Origin: Dyella jiangningensis
GTDB taxonomy: Bacteria > Pseudomonadota > Gammaproteobacteria > Xanthomonadales > Rhodanobacteraceae
DNA: 64,000 nucleotides
Assembly: GCF_003264855.1 (NCBI RefSeq)
Contig: NZ_NFZS01000005.1
Span: 241,603 to 305,602 of the forward strand
Direction of reading: 5' to 3'
Shown here: positions 22,014 to 30,221 of the stretch, one piece after another
How positions within the stretch are numbered: the first letter of the stretch is position 1
Layout: every line of letters begins with the position of its first letter
Notes under the pieces: model-generated
Seen by the model: the letters and a program-made list of their open reading frames with translations, nothing else
What the model was told of the DNA's origin: nothing
Databases searched by the model: none
Made by a program: the position numbers and the translations under genes

Positions 22014-22062
22014 AGGGGGTGGCATCGCGCTAGGATCGGGCCACCTCATGCGGAGAGCTTCC

Positions 22063-23352
22063 ATGCGCCAGACCGTGCTTGTCCTCGCCCTTGCCGTCGC
22101 CGCCATGGGCGCCCACGCCGCCGACACCACGCAACTGGTGCAGAACGAGTTGCCCCAGGTGACCAGTTGGCGTCGCGACATCCACCAGCATCCCGAGCTG
22201 GGCAATCGCGAGACACGCACTGCCGCCCTCGTGGCCGCACAGCTGAAGAAGCTGGGGCTGGAGGTGCATACCGGCATCGCGCATACCGGCGTGGTGGGCA
22301 TCCTCAAGGGCGGCAAGCCCGGGTCGAAACTGGCCATACGCGCCGACATGGACGCGTTGCCGGTGACCGAGGAAGTGGACTTGCCGTTCGCCTCCAAGGC
22401 CAAGGGGGAATACCGCGGCAAGACCACCGGCGTGATGCATGCCTGCGGCCACGACACGCACACCGCCATGTTGCTGGGCCTCGCCACCGTGCTGGCCGGC
22501 ATGAAGAAGGACCTGCCCGGCGAGGTGATGTTCGTGTTCCAGCCCGCGGAGGAAGGTGCGCCTCCGGGTGAGGAAGGCGGCGCATCGCTGATGCTGAAGG
22601 AAGGCGTGTTCCGCGAGTTCAAGCCCGACGCGATGTTCGGCATGCATGTGGTGAGCGCGCTCAACGTCGGCACGGTGGCCGTGCGGCCGGGCGCCACCAT
22701 GGCGGGCTCGGACTGGTTCAAGCTGGTGGTGCATGGACGTCAGACGCACGGCGCCATGCCGTGGAACGGTGTCGATCCCATCGTCACCGCGGCGCAGATC
22801 GTCAACGCGGCGCAGACCATCGTCAGCCGCAAGCTCGACATCAGCGAGCTGCCGGCGGTGCTCAGCTTCGGCATCATCGAGGGCGGCTCGCGCTACAACA
22901 TCGTGCCGGACAAGGTGGAACTGCAGGGCACGCTGCGCACCTTCGACACCGGCATGCGCCAGCAGGCGTTCGACAACCTCAAGTCCATCGCGGAGCACAT
23001 TGCCGAAGCCAACGGCGCCACCGTGGAAACGCAGATCCCGGTGGGCGACAGCAATCCGGTGCTGGTCAACGACCCGGCACTCGCCGCCCGCGTGCGCAGC
23101 AGCATCGGCAAGGCCATCGGTGCGGACCACGTGATCGAGGCACGTCCCTGGATGGCCTCGGAGGATTTCGCCTATTTCGCGAAGGAAGTGCCCAGCGTGT
23201 ACTTCTTCGTCGGCGCCACGCCTGCCGGGCAGGATGCACTCAAGGCACCCGCCAATCACTCGCCGAAGTTCTTCGTCGACGAAGGTGCGCTGAAGATCGG
23301 CATGGAGTCGATGCTGCAGGCCACGCTGGACTATCTCAACACGCCAGGCTGA
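22063..23352 (+). CDS. Exported M20-family amidohydrolase
   Basis: 429 aa from the ATG at 22063. The GGAGAG at 22051 fits this start better than the ATG five codons earlier. A signal peptide (MRQTVLVLALAVAAMGAHA) precedes the M20D fold: RRDIHQHPELGNRETRT, AIRADMDALPV, VMHACGHDTHTAMLLG (metal Cys/His near 126-131), FQPAEEGAPPGEEGG (Glu pair), the dimerisation domain with RQTHGAMPWNGVDPI, and the late metal His in APANHSPKFFVDE. Relatives are N-acyl-L-amino-acid amidohydrolases, hippuricases and IAA-amino-acid hydrolases. It should cleave N-acylated amino acids in the periplasm; the exact substrate is unknown. It stands alone, with the next gene convergent. Confidence 0.9.
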   Translation: MRQTVLVLALAVAAMGAHAADTTQLVQNELPQVTSWRRDIHQHPELGNRETRTAALVAAQLKKLGLEVHTGIAHTGVVGILKGGKPGSKLAIRADMDALPVTEEVDLPFASKAKGEYRGKTTGVMHACGHDTHTAMLLGLATVLAGMKKDLPGEVMFVFQPAEEGAPPGEEGGASLMLKEGVFREFKPDAMFGMHVVSALNVGTVAVRPGATMAGSDWFKLVVHGRQTHGAMPWNGVDPIVTAAQIVNAAQTIVSRKLDISELPAVLSFGIIEGGSRYNIVPDKVELQGTLRTFDTGMRQQAFDNLKSIAEHIAEANGATVETQIPVGDSNPVLVNDPALAARVRSSIGKAIGADHVIEARPWMASEDFAYFAKEVPSVYFFVGATPAGQDALKAPANHSPKFFVDEGALKIGMESMLQATLDYLNTPG

Positions 23353-23360
23353 CCCATCGC

Positions 23361-25502
23361 TCAAAAGCTGAGGCGCGCACCGAACAGCCAGGTGCGCCCC
23401 GGCGCAGGCTCGTAGTAGCGGCCATTGCCGTCGTTGACGATCACCGAACCGATGGTGCGGCGATCAGTGAGGTTGTCCACTCGCGCGCTCAGCTGGAGGC
23501 GCTCCTTTTCGCCGAGCACGAAGGTATAGGCCACGTCGGCATCGAACACGGCGTAGCCAGCCGCCGTGGCGGTGCCGAGGTCGTTCGCGGTGGTCATGCC
23601 CGCGCTGCTCAGCGTGATCCCTTCGCGCCAACCGGTATCGCCACCGTGCTGCAGGCGTAGCGAACCGTAGTCTTCGGGCACGCCGGGCATGCGCGAACCC
23701 GACGCCACCGGCACCGTTGGCGTGGTGCATGGCGTGCCGACGCAGGTGAGGAAACCGCTGCGGAACTGCGCCTGCAGATGCGTGTAGCCGGCGATGAGGT
23801 GCCAGTCCGGCGCGAGCTGCCCGTCGAAGGAAAGCTCGATCCCCTGTCGACGCGTGTCATGCACGTTGCGGTAGGTGGTGCGTCCGTTGACGCTGGTGGC
23901 GATGGCCAGTTCGTCACGCGTATCCGCGCGAAACAGCGCTGCATCGAATGCCATCGTGGACGCAGGCTGCCACTTCAGGCCCGCCTCGTAGTTATGGCTG
24001 CGTGCGGGCCGCAGGTTGAAGGCGAGCCCCGGCTGTCCGTCGCTGCGATAGCCGAGTTCGTTGTAGCTGGGCGTCTCGAAACCTTCGCCGTAGCTCGCAT
24101 AGAGCCGCAACGCATCGCCCGGCCGGTACTGCAGCGCCAGCACCGGCGTGGTGGCGGAATAGTCCACGCTGCCGCTGTCGTCCGGATTGCGCGGGGTGAT
24201 GTAGTAGTCGTGCTCGTCGAAGCGTACGTCGTCATGGCGCAGGCCGAGCATCAGCGCCCACGACGGCATGAAATGCCAGTACCACTGCGCGTACGCATCC
24301 ACGTCGTCGACGTTGTCGTCCTCGTCGCGACGTAGCCGGCCCTTCACGCCCAGCGTGGTGCCCACGAAGTTCTCGTAGCCCAGGCGATGCTGGCGCTGAT
24401 AGTCGCCGCCCGCGCCCAGCACGAACTCGTAATCGCCGCCGGCGAGCTGCCCGCGATGCGACCACCGCAGGTCGGCGCCACCGTAATGCGTGTTGGGCTC
24501 GACCACGCCGCCGGGCTGCAGCGGGTTGAGCTGGGTGGTCACGGGTATCGACTGGTACTGGGTGATCTCGCGTTCGCCGTAATACACCATCGCACGCCAC
24601 TGGCCGTCGTCGCCGGCAGGTCGTTCGTAGATCACGCCGAGCTGGTCCTGCCGCGTGCTCTTGCGCGTATCGAACTGCAACGCCGCGGGCGACGCCTGCC
24701 GCGGGTCGGCCGTCGCCTGCGCCTTGGTCAGGCCCATCGGGTCCTCCGCGCGCGGCTGGTTCAGATGGTTCACCACCACCGTCAGCGACTGCCCGTGGCC
24801 GAGATCGAAACCCAATCGCGCATGCGCAGACTGACGGTTCACGCGGCTGTGCTGCCGATAACCGCCCGAAAGGAACTGCGACGCGGCGACGTTGTAGTCC
24901 ATCAGGCCCACGGTGCCACGCGTATCCACGCTGTAGCGGAAGCTGTCATCGCTGCCGCCGTACACGCCCAGCGTGGTCTGCGGCGCCGAGGTGCCCGGCG
25001 CACTCCACATCTGCACCACGCCGCCGGAGGCATTGCCGTAGAGCACGGAAAACGGCCCGCGAAGCACCTCCACGCGATCGGCCGTGTCGAGCATGAAGTG
25101 CGAAACCTGCCCCTGCCCGTCCGGCAGCGTCGCGGGCACGCCGTCGAGATAGAGCCGGATGCTGCGCACGCCGAACGTGCTGCGCGAACCGAAGCCTCGG
25201 ATCGAGATCTGCTCGTCCTGCGCGTAGTTCTGCCGGTCGCGCGCCAGAATGCCGGGTACGCCCACCAGCGTTTCGGAGAGATTGACGCCGGCCTCCCCCG
25301 ATTCCGACGGAGCGACACGCACCACGCTCAACGCAGCCGGCACATCGATCGGCGGCATGCCCATGCGGCTCGCGTTGACCTGCACGGCGGAAAGCGTAGT
25401 GGCGTTGCCCTGCGGCGCAGTCTGCTGCGCATAAACCGCCGCGCAGGGTGACGCTGCAACGATCATCGCGCTGGCCATCCTGCGAAGGCGTCGCGAGGAC
25501 AT
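23361..25502 (-). CDS. pqqU: TonB-dependent outer-membrane receptor, PqqU/YncD-like
   Basis: 713 aa from MSSRRLRRMASAMI (ATG at 25500-25502, GGAGA 8 nt upstream). Longer frames exist to 25538 and 25634. A signal peptide ends near AVYA. The plug domain has NLSETLVGVPGILARDRQNY, SIRGFGSRSTFGVRSIRLYL and RVEVLRGPFSVLYGNASGG. The 22-strand barrel ends NDGNGRYYEPAPGRTWLFG...LSF with a terminal Phe. From memory, these blocks and others (GLTKAQATADP, QYQSIPV, ELGYRSDGQPG, TTYRN) align very closely with E. coli YncD, shown to be the pyrroloquinoline quinone receptor PqqU. I infer PQQ uptake. PQQ scavenging would feed sugar/alcohol dehydrogenases, none of which are in this window. Confidence 0.85.
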   Translation of the reverse strand: MSSRRLRRMASAMIVAASPCAAVYAQQTAPQGNATTLSAVQVNASRMGMPPIDVPAALSVVRVAPSESGEAGVNLSETLVGVPGILARDRQNYAQDEQISIRGFGSRSTFGVRSIRLYLDGVPATLPDGQGQVSHFMLDTADRVEVLRGPFSVLYGNASGGVVQMWSAPGTSAPQTTLGVYGGSDDSFRYSVDTRGTVGLMDYNVAASQFLSGGYRQHSRVNRQSAHARLGFDLGHGQSLTVVVNHLNQPRAEDPMGLTKAQATADPRQASPAALQFDTRKSTRQDQLGVIYERPAGDDGQWRAMVYYGEREITQYQSIPVTTQLNPLQPGGVVEPNTHYGGADLRWSHRGQLAGGDYEFVLGAGGDYQRQHRLGYENFVGTTLGVKGRLRRDEDDNVDDVDAYAQWYWHFMPSWALMLGLRHDDVRFDEHDYYITPRNPDDSGSVDYSATTPVLALQYRPGDALRLYASYGEGFETPSYNELGYRSDGQPGLAFNLRPARSHNYEAGLKWQPASTMAFDAALFRADTRDELAIATSVNGRTTYRNVHDTRRQGIELSFDGQLAPDWHLIAGYTHLQAQFRSGFLTCVGTPCTTPTVPVASGSRMPGVPEDYGSLRLQHGGDTGWREGITLSSAGMTTANDLGTATAAGYAVFDADVAYTFVLGEKERLQLSARVDNLTDRRTIGSVIVNDGNGRYYEPAPGRTWLFGARLSF

Positions 25503-25626
25503 CGTCGGTCTCCATGGCGTCGTGAGGTAGCGGTGCATGATCACGATGTGAGTGAGGGTGATGCAAGTGCGCCGTGCGTGCCTGCGTGGGCGTGCTGCGT
25601 TGATGGCGATTCGCTTCGCAGGCTTT

Positions 25627-25649
25627 TCGCGCACTGGGTGCGCTCCTAC
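25627..25649. repeat. Single REP-like arm between pqqU and the SGNH gene
   Basis: TCGCGCACTGGGTGCGCTCC arm, the last copy of this repeat seen in the window. The divergent intergenic region 25503-25864 otherwise shows no gene. Confidence 0.85.
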
Positions 25650-25864
25650 AGGGAGCGCAAGGCTTTGCGCTCGATGCGGTGGCGCCCATGGAAGAGCCGT
25701 GACGCCTCATGGCCTTGGTTCGACCGATGGCGAGGATGTCACTGCTTCGCGATGCGGGTAAGCTGGCTCTTCGCGTCGCCTTGCGCACTTCGCGACCCAG
25801 TGGTCGTGATGGTCAGCACCTCACATGCGCGAACTCCCGTCCTCATCGAATGGAGACACCCTTG

Positions 25865-26668
25865 ATGTTCGTTCGCTGGATGATCCGAGCCCTTGCCGCC
25901 ATGTGCATCGCTGGCGTCGCCACCACGACGGCGCTTGCCGAGGACGAACCCACGGGTGTCGTCGCCGACCCATGCACCCGCCAGAAGACGCCCGAGCAGG
26001 TGCCGGATGGCCAGTGGATGTCGTACATCCTTGCACACGATTTCGGGCAGCTTTGTCATTACCGTGCGAAGAATGCGTCGCTGCCTCCGCCTGGCAAGGC
26101 GACGCCGCGGGTGGTGTTCCTGGGCGATTCGATCACGGAGGGCTGGGAGAAGCTCCATCCGGACTTCTTCACCGATGGCAAGCTGGATCGCGGCATCAGC
26201 GGGCAGACCACCTCGCAGATGTTGCTGCGGTTTCGGCAGGACGTGATCGAGCTTCATCCGCAGGTGGTGCATATCCTTGCCGGGACCAACGATGTCGCCG
26301 GCAACACGGGGCCGGTGACGCTGTCGCAGGTGGAGGGCAATATCGCATCGATGGCGGAGTTGGCGCGGGCGCATGGCATCCGCGTGGTGCTTGGCTCGGT
26401 GCCGCCGGCGGAGAAATTTCCCTGGCGCTCTAACCTCGTCATCGTTCCCACCATCAAGGTGCTGAATGCCTGGATCAAGGACTATGCAGCGAGCCATGGC
26501 GACACCTATGTCGACTATTTTTCGGCCATGGCCGATGCATCGGGCGGCATGAAGGAGGGCTTGTCGTCCGATGGCGTGCATCCGACACGCGAGGGTTACC
26601 AGGTGATGGAACCGCTCGCCAATGCTTCGATCAAGCAGGCCCTGGAAGCATCAGCCGACACACACTGA
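25865..26668 (+). CDS. Exported SGNH/GDSL-family esterase
   Basis: 267 aa from the ATG at 25865, with GGAGA upstream; the frame is open to 25709 but without a site. A signal peptide (MFVRWMIRALAAMCIAGVATTTALA) is followed by the four SGNH blocks: VVFLGDSITEGW (Ser89), LDRGISGQTTSQML (Gly), ILAGTNDVAGN (Asn142) and SSDGVHPTREGY (Asp and His of the triad). The layout matches the GDSL lipase/acylhydrolase group near platelet-activating-factor acetylhydrolase-like proteins and acetylxylan esterases. It probably removes acyl groups from an extracellular or periplasmic substrate, which the sequence does not identify. Confidence 0.9.
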   Translation: MFVRWMIRALAAMCIAGVATTTALAEDEPTGVVADPCTRQKTPEQVPDGQWMSYILAHDFGQLCHYRAKNASLPPPGKATPRVVFLGDSITEGWEKLHPDFFTDGKLDRGISGQTTSQMLLRFRQDVIELHPQVVHILAGTNDVAGNTGPVTLSQVEGNIASMAELARAHGIRVVLGSVPPAEKFPWRSNLVIVPTIKVLNAWIKDYAASHGDTYVDYFSAMADASGGMKEGLSSDGVHPTREGYQVMEPLANASIKQALEASADTH

Positions 26669-26681
26669 CCTGACCGGCAGT

Positions 26682-28247
26682 TCAAAGCAGGCTGTCGAGG
26701 GGAAACAGGCGCAACAGCGTTACCTCGGTGCGTCGCTTGGTGGTGGCGTCAGGCTCGCTCTGGTAGATGACGGGCTTGCCATCGGCCGTGGTGAGCCACA
26801 CCAGGTGGTGGGAAGCGGGATCGACCATGACCTGGTACGCGTTGGACGGCAAGGTCGCGGTGTGGAAGAAGTCGCTGACTGCCTGCGCCAGTCCAGGCGA
26901 ATCCACGATGACGCCCATCTCGGTGTTGAGCAGCTTGGATCGCTGGTCCATGTTCAGCGAGCCGATGAAGACCTGCCGGTCGTCCACCACGATGGTCTTG
27001 GCGTGCAGGCTGATGCCCGACGATTTGCCCAGCGTGGTCGACGGCTGGCTCTGGCCCCATGAAGGTTTCAGCTCGTAGAGCTGCACGCCGCCTTCGGCGA
27101 GCGCCTTGCGGTAGTGCACGTAGCCCGCATGCGCCGCGGTCTCATCGGTGGAGGCCAGCGAATTGGTGAGGATCTTGATGGACAGGCCATGCTGCGCCAG
27201 CGAGACCAGGTGCTTGGTACCGGCATCGCCCGGGACGAAGTAAGGCGTGGTCGCCAGGATCTCGTGCTGCGCCCCGTCCAGCATGGACTTGAGCTTGGGG
27301 CCGATGCGCAACGCCGGCACATCACGCGAGGCCTCGATTTTCTCGGGCTGGTCAGCGACCAGTTCGGCATCGCCCCAGAACCATGCGCCGCGCGCGTCGG
27401 CCGTCGGTCCATCCGGAAGCTCGTTGATCACGGCCTGCGCGTAATCCGATTGGTTGAAGGCGCGGACTTCCTTCTTCAGGACTTGCCGGGCCGCGGCGAG
27501 GCGCTGGCCGGAGTCGTCCGTCTTCTTGAGCTGGTCGAGCGGATAGGCGGCGTCGCAGTTCCAATACGCATCGAACGCATCGGATGCCTGTTGCACCACG
27601 GGGCCGATCGCCACCACGTCCAGGTCGCGAAAATGCGTATCGCTGCCCGCATCGAAGTACGGGTCCCCGATGTTGCGCCCGCCGATCACCGCCACGTTGT
27701 TGTCGACGATGAACGATTTGTTGTGCATGCGCCGGTTGAGTCGACGCCACTCGAGCATGAACTGCGTGGCGCGCGACAGCAGCGTGGGGTTGCGTGTCTG
27801 GAAGGGGTTGAACAGGCGGATCTCGATGTTCGGATGCGAATCCAGCGCCTCGAACAGATGATCCTTGTCGTCGAAGTTGTTGTCGTCGATGAGCATCCTC
27901 ACGCGCACGCCCCGATCGGCCGCCGCCAGCAGATGCTGCAGCATCAGGTGCCCGGTCATGTCGTTGGCGAAGATGTAGTACTGCAGGTCGATCGAGTGCG
28001 CGGCCTGGTCGGCCAGGGCCACGCGGCTGAGCAGCGCGTTCGTGCTCAGGGTCAGCAGGCGAAACCCCGACTGGTTCTGGTGCTTGTCCACCTCCGCATG
28101 CGCATAGCGGGCCGCCGCGGTGTCATTGGCGGGAGGCAGATGGTGTGTCTCTTCCTTGGCCGTGCTGGGCGGAAGCGTGGAACACGCCTGAAGGAAAAGA
28201 CAAAGGATTGTGAAGGCAAACGCGACAACCCGACGATCTGTCCGCAT
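26682..28247 (-). CDS. clsC: Phospholipase D-family lipoprotein, cardiolipin synthase ClsC-like
   Basis: 521 aa from the ATG at 28245-28247; GAGG lies 7 nt upstream, too close to the alternative GTG at 28253. The N-terminus CLFLQACSTLPP is a lipobox, so the protein is a predicted lipoprotein. It has two HKD motifs, HNKSFIVDNNVAVIGGRNIG and HAKTIVVDDRQVFIGSLNMD, as in all PLD synthases. The blocks IDLQYYIFANDMTGHL, LIDDNNFDDKD, LNRRMHNKSF, TPYFVPGDAG and ILTNSLASTDETAAHAGYVH resemble E. coli ClsC (YmdC), which joins phosphatidylglycerol with phosphatidylethanolamine. ClsC works with YmdB, which is not adjacent here. It is convergent with the SGNH gene, 13 bp apart. Confidence 0.87.
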   Translation of the reverse strand: MRTDRRVVAFAFTILCLFLQACSTLPPSTAKEETHHLPPANDTAAARYAHAEVDKHQNQSGFRLLTLSTNALLSRVALADQAAHSIDLQYYIFANDMTGHLMLQHLLAAADRGVRVRMLIDDNNFDDKDHLFEALDSHPNIEIRLFNPFQTRNPTLLSRATQFMLEWRRLNRRMHNKSFIVDNNVAVIGGRNIGDPYFDAGSDTHFRDLDVVAIGPVVQQASDAFDAYWNCDAAYPLDQLKKTDDSGQRLAAARQVLKKEVRAFNQSDYAQAVINELPDGPTADARGAWFWGDAELVADQPEKIEASRDVPALRIGPKLKSMLDGAQHEILATTPYFVPGDAGTKHLVSLAQHGLSIKILTNSLASTDETAAHAGYVHYRKALAEGGVQLYELKPSWGQSQPSTTLGKSSGISLHAKTIVVDDRQVFIGSLNMDQRSKLLNTEMGVIVDSPGLAQAVSDFFHTATLPSNAYQVMVDPASHHLVWLTTADGKPVIYQSEPDATTKRRTEVTLLRLFPLDSLL

Positions 28248-28512
28248 GTCCACACCTCGATGCAGCCGGACGACGAAGCAAACCCGGACGCATCATCCAT
28301 TTAACATAGCCAAGCCCTATCACGGCTGACTATCGCGTGCCGGTGGGAGACATGCGCCACGCCCGCACATGTTCCGTACAGCTTGCGCATCGCGGAACCA
28401 TTCGAAATGGCCGTCCGAACGACCGCTCTCGTGGGCGCATCACGTCTTCGTGATCGACAAAGCATGCCGTTGCCAGCAACCATGCATCACCATCGCATCG
28501 CGGAACGTCATC

Positions 28513-28893
28513 GTGCACTCAACGCGGTTACTCGCCGGCATGCTTGGACTCGGCTTCTGCGTCGTATGCCCGACGGTCGCGCGCGCCGACCTGGATGCCA
28601 TCGGCCAGCGCGAAGTGCAGGCATTGCTTGCCTTCGTGGGAAGCAGCCATTGCACGTTCATCCGCAATGGCAAGGCGTACGGCGCCGACCAGGCACGAAG
28701 CCACCTGGAGTACAAGCTCAACTACCTGCTGCAGCGGCACCGGGTGAACTCCGCGGAGGAATTCATCGAGCGCGCGGGCACCGAGAGCAGCTTCAGTGGC
28801 AAGCCTTATCGGGTGGACTGCGATGGCAGGGAACGTCCCTCCGCGGATTGGCTCATGGAAGAACTGCACCGGATGCGCACGCCTGGTCCCTAG
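28513..28893 (+). CDS. Small exported DUF5329-type protein (YfeK-like)
   Basis: 126 aa if read from the GTG at 28513 (MHSTRLLAGMLGLGFCVVCP..., a good signal peptide ending VARA). An ATG at 28540 would cut into the signal peptide, and the frame also runs back to 28369. The mature part has EVQALLAFVGSSHCTFIRNG, ARSHLEYKLNYLLQR, SAEEFIERAGTESSFSGKPY and PSADWLMEELHRMR. This matches my recollection of the DUF5329/YfeK family, which has no known function. Start choice is uncertain. Confidence 0.65.
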   Translation: MHSTRLLAGMLGLGFCVVCPTVARADLDAIGQREVQALLAFVGSSHCTFIRNGKAYGADQARSHLEYKLNYLLQRHRVNSAEEFIERAGTESSFSGKPYRVDCDGRERPSADWLMEELHRMRTPGP

Positions 28894-28993
28894 GCCGGTG
28901 GTGACGATCCACCTCTCCGAGGGGCCGTCATGGGCGGCGGCTCCGGGGGCCAGCCGTCACACACCCGCCCGGAAAATTGCCTACCATCAGGCG

Positions 28994-29815
28994 ATGACCG
29001 ACCATTTCCCTCCCCAAAACGCCACCCGCGGCAGCCTCGCCTGCGTCGGCCTGGGCATGACGCTGGGTTCCCATCTCACGCCGCTGGCGCGCAGCCATAT
29101 CGAGCGGGCCGACGTGGTCTTCGCCGCGCTGGCCCATGGCGCCGCGGAGATGTGGCTGCAACGCATGCATCCGGATGTGCGCAGCCTCCAGCCCTATTAC
29201 GGGGAAGGCAAGTCGCGGCAGAAGACCTACCGCGAATGGGTCGACCTGATGATGGCCGAGGTACGCGCCGGCAAGCGCGTGTGCGGCGTCTTCTACGGCC
29301 ACCCGGGCATCTTCGCGTGGTCGCCGCGCAACGCCATCGAACGGGCGCGCGCAGAGGGCTACGCCGCGCACATGGAGCCTGGCATTTCCGCGGAGGACTG
29401 CCTGTACGCGGACCTGGGCATCGACCCCGGCCGCTTCGGCTGCCAGCACTTTGAGGCCAGCCAGCTGCTGTTTTACGAGCGCCGGCTCGAACCCACCGGC
29501 TACCTGGTGCTATGGCAGGTGGCGCTGGTCGGCGACTGGTCGCTGACGCGCTTCGAAACCGGCCCTGCCTACCGGCAGGTGCTGGTCGACGTTTTGAGCG
29601 CCGACTATCCGCTGGACCACGAGATCATCGTCTATCGCGCCGCGACGCTGCCGATCGAGAGGCCGAGGGTGCGCCGCCTCCGGCTGGGCGAGTTGCCCGA
29701 CATCACGCTGACCGGCGAAGACACCGTCGTACTGCCGCCCGCCGCGCCCCTGAAACCAAACCTCGCGGTGCGCCAACGGCTGCAGTCGCTGGACAAGGCG
29801 AGCGCTTTCGCATGA
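28994..29815 (+). CDS. Borosin-type peptide alpha-N-methyltransferase (SonM-like)
   Basis: 273 aa, tetrapyrrole-methylase fold. From memory it matches Shewanella oneidensis SonM over its whole length: RGSLACVGLGMTLGSHLTPL (SAM-site loop), SHIERADVVF, KSRQKTYREWVDLMM with the Arg/Tyr residues lining the catalytic tunnel, VFYGHPGIFAWSP, AHMEPGISAEDCLYADLGID, HFEASQLLFY, LVLWQVALVGDWSLTRF and YPLDHEIIVYRAATLPIE. Ordinary precorrin methylases lack the MEPGISAEDCLYADLGIDP block. In split borosin pathways such enzymes repeatedly methylate backbone amides in a separate precursor peptide. Here the next substantial ORF, 112 bp on, is a candidate precursor. Enzyme family is firm; substrate is inferred from position. 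Confidence 0.9.
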   Translation: MTDHFPPQNATRGSLACVGLGMTLGSHLTPLARSHIERADVVFAALAHGAAEMWLQRMHPDVRSLQPYYGEGKSRQKTYREWVDLMMAEVRAGKRVCGVFYGHPGIFAWSPRNAIERARAEGYAAHMEPGISAEDCLYADLGIDPGRFGCQHFEASQLLFYERRLEPTGYLVLWQVALVGDWSLTRFETGPAYRQVLVDVLSADYPLDHEIIVYRAATLPIERPRVRRLRLGELPDITLTGEDTVVLPPAAPLKPNLAVRQRLQSLDKASAFA

Positions 29816-29901
29816 ACCTTTCCGCAGCCCTGCCCATCCGCGACATCGCACGTGCGCGCGAAGGCATTGGCATGAGCGTTGCTTGCATCGGAGATGCCTG
29901 A
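29812..29901 (+). CDS. 29-codon micro-ORF overlapping the methyltransferase stop
   Basis: ATGA overlap with the methyltransferase stop. The predicted peptide begins MNLSAALPIRDIARAREGIG and ends SVACIGDA. It may be only chance, but the overlap would allow coupled translation between the methyltransferase and the precursor gene. No family recognised. Confidence 0.2.
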   Translation: MNLSAALPIRDIARAREGIGMSVACIGDA

Positions 29902-29927
29902 AACATCACAGGGAACAGGGGGAAACC

Positions 29928-30215
29928 ATGTCGGATACGATCGATTTGCTGGAAGCCATCGGCAAGGACGCAGCCTTGCGGCACGCGACGGCGGAGGAAC
30001 TGGCGGATGTGCTGGCCAAGGCGAACGCTTCCGACGGCCTGATGGCCGCGGTGAAGCAGGGGGACAGCGCGCTGCTTTCCGCCGAGCTTGGCCTCAATCT
30101 GCTGCTGGTCAATCACGACCTGCACACCGGTGGCCAAGAGGAAGAAGAATCGCCCGATGGCGAGCCCGGTGAAGAAACCCCGGACGAAATCCCCGCCGAT
30201 TCCGTGCTCGGCTGA
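29928..30215 (+). CDS. Candidate borosin precursor peptide (SonA-like)
   Basis: 95 aa; AGGGGGA lies 5 nt before the ATG at 29928, a strong site. Residues ~5-53 are helical and acidic (SDTIDLLEAIGKDAALRHAT, EELADVLAKAN, LMAAVKQGDSALLSAELG), the pattern of a borosin-binding domain. Then comes a short hydrophobic strand, LNLLLVNHDLHTGG (residues 56-69), and a long Glu/Pro-rich tail (EEEESPDGEPGEETPDE). SonA has the same plan: helical domain, then a hydrophobic core ending in a polar residue and His, where alternate residues are N-methylated. By that analogy Leu59 and Val61 are the likeliest modified residues. This is inference from context and shape. It lies between the SonM-like gene and a diguanylate cyclase starting 6 bp downstream. 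Confidence 0.75.
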   Translation: MSDTIDLLEAIGKDAALRHATAEELADVLAKANASDGLMAAVKQGDSALLSAELGLNLLLVNHDLHTGGQEEEESPDGEPGEETPDEIPADSVLG

Positions 30216-30221
30216 CCGGTC

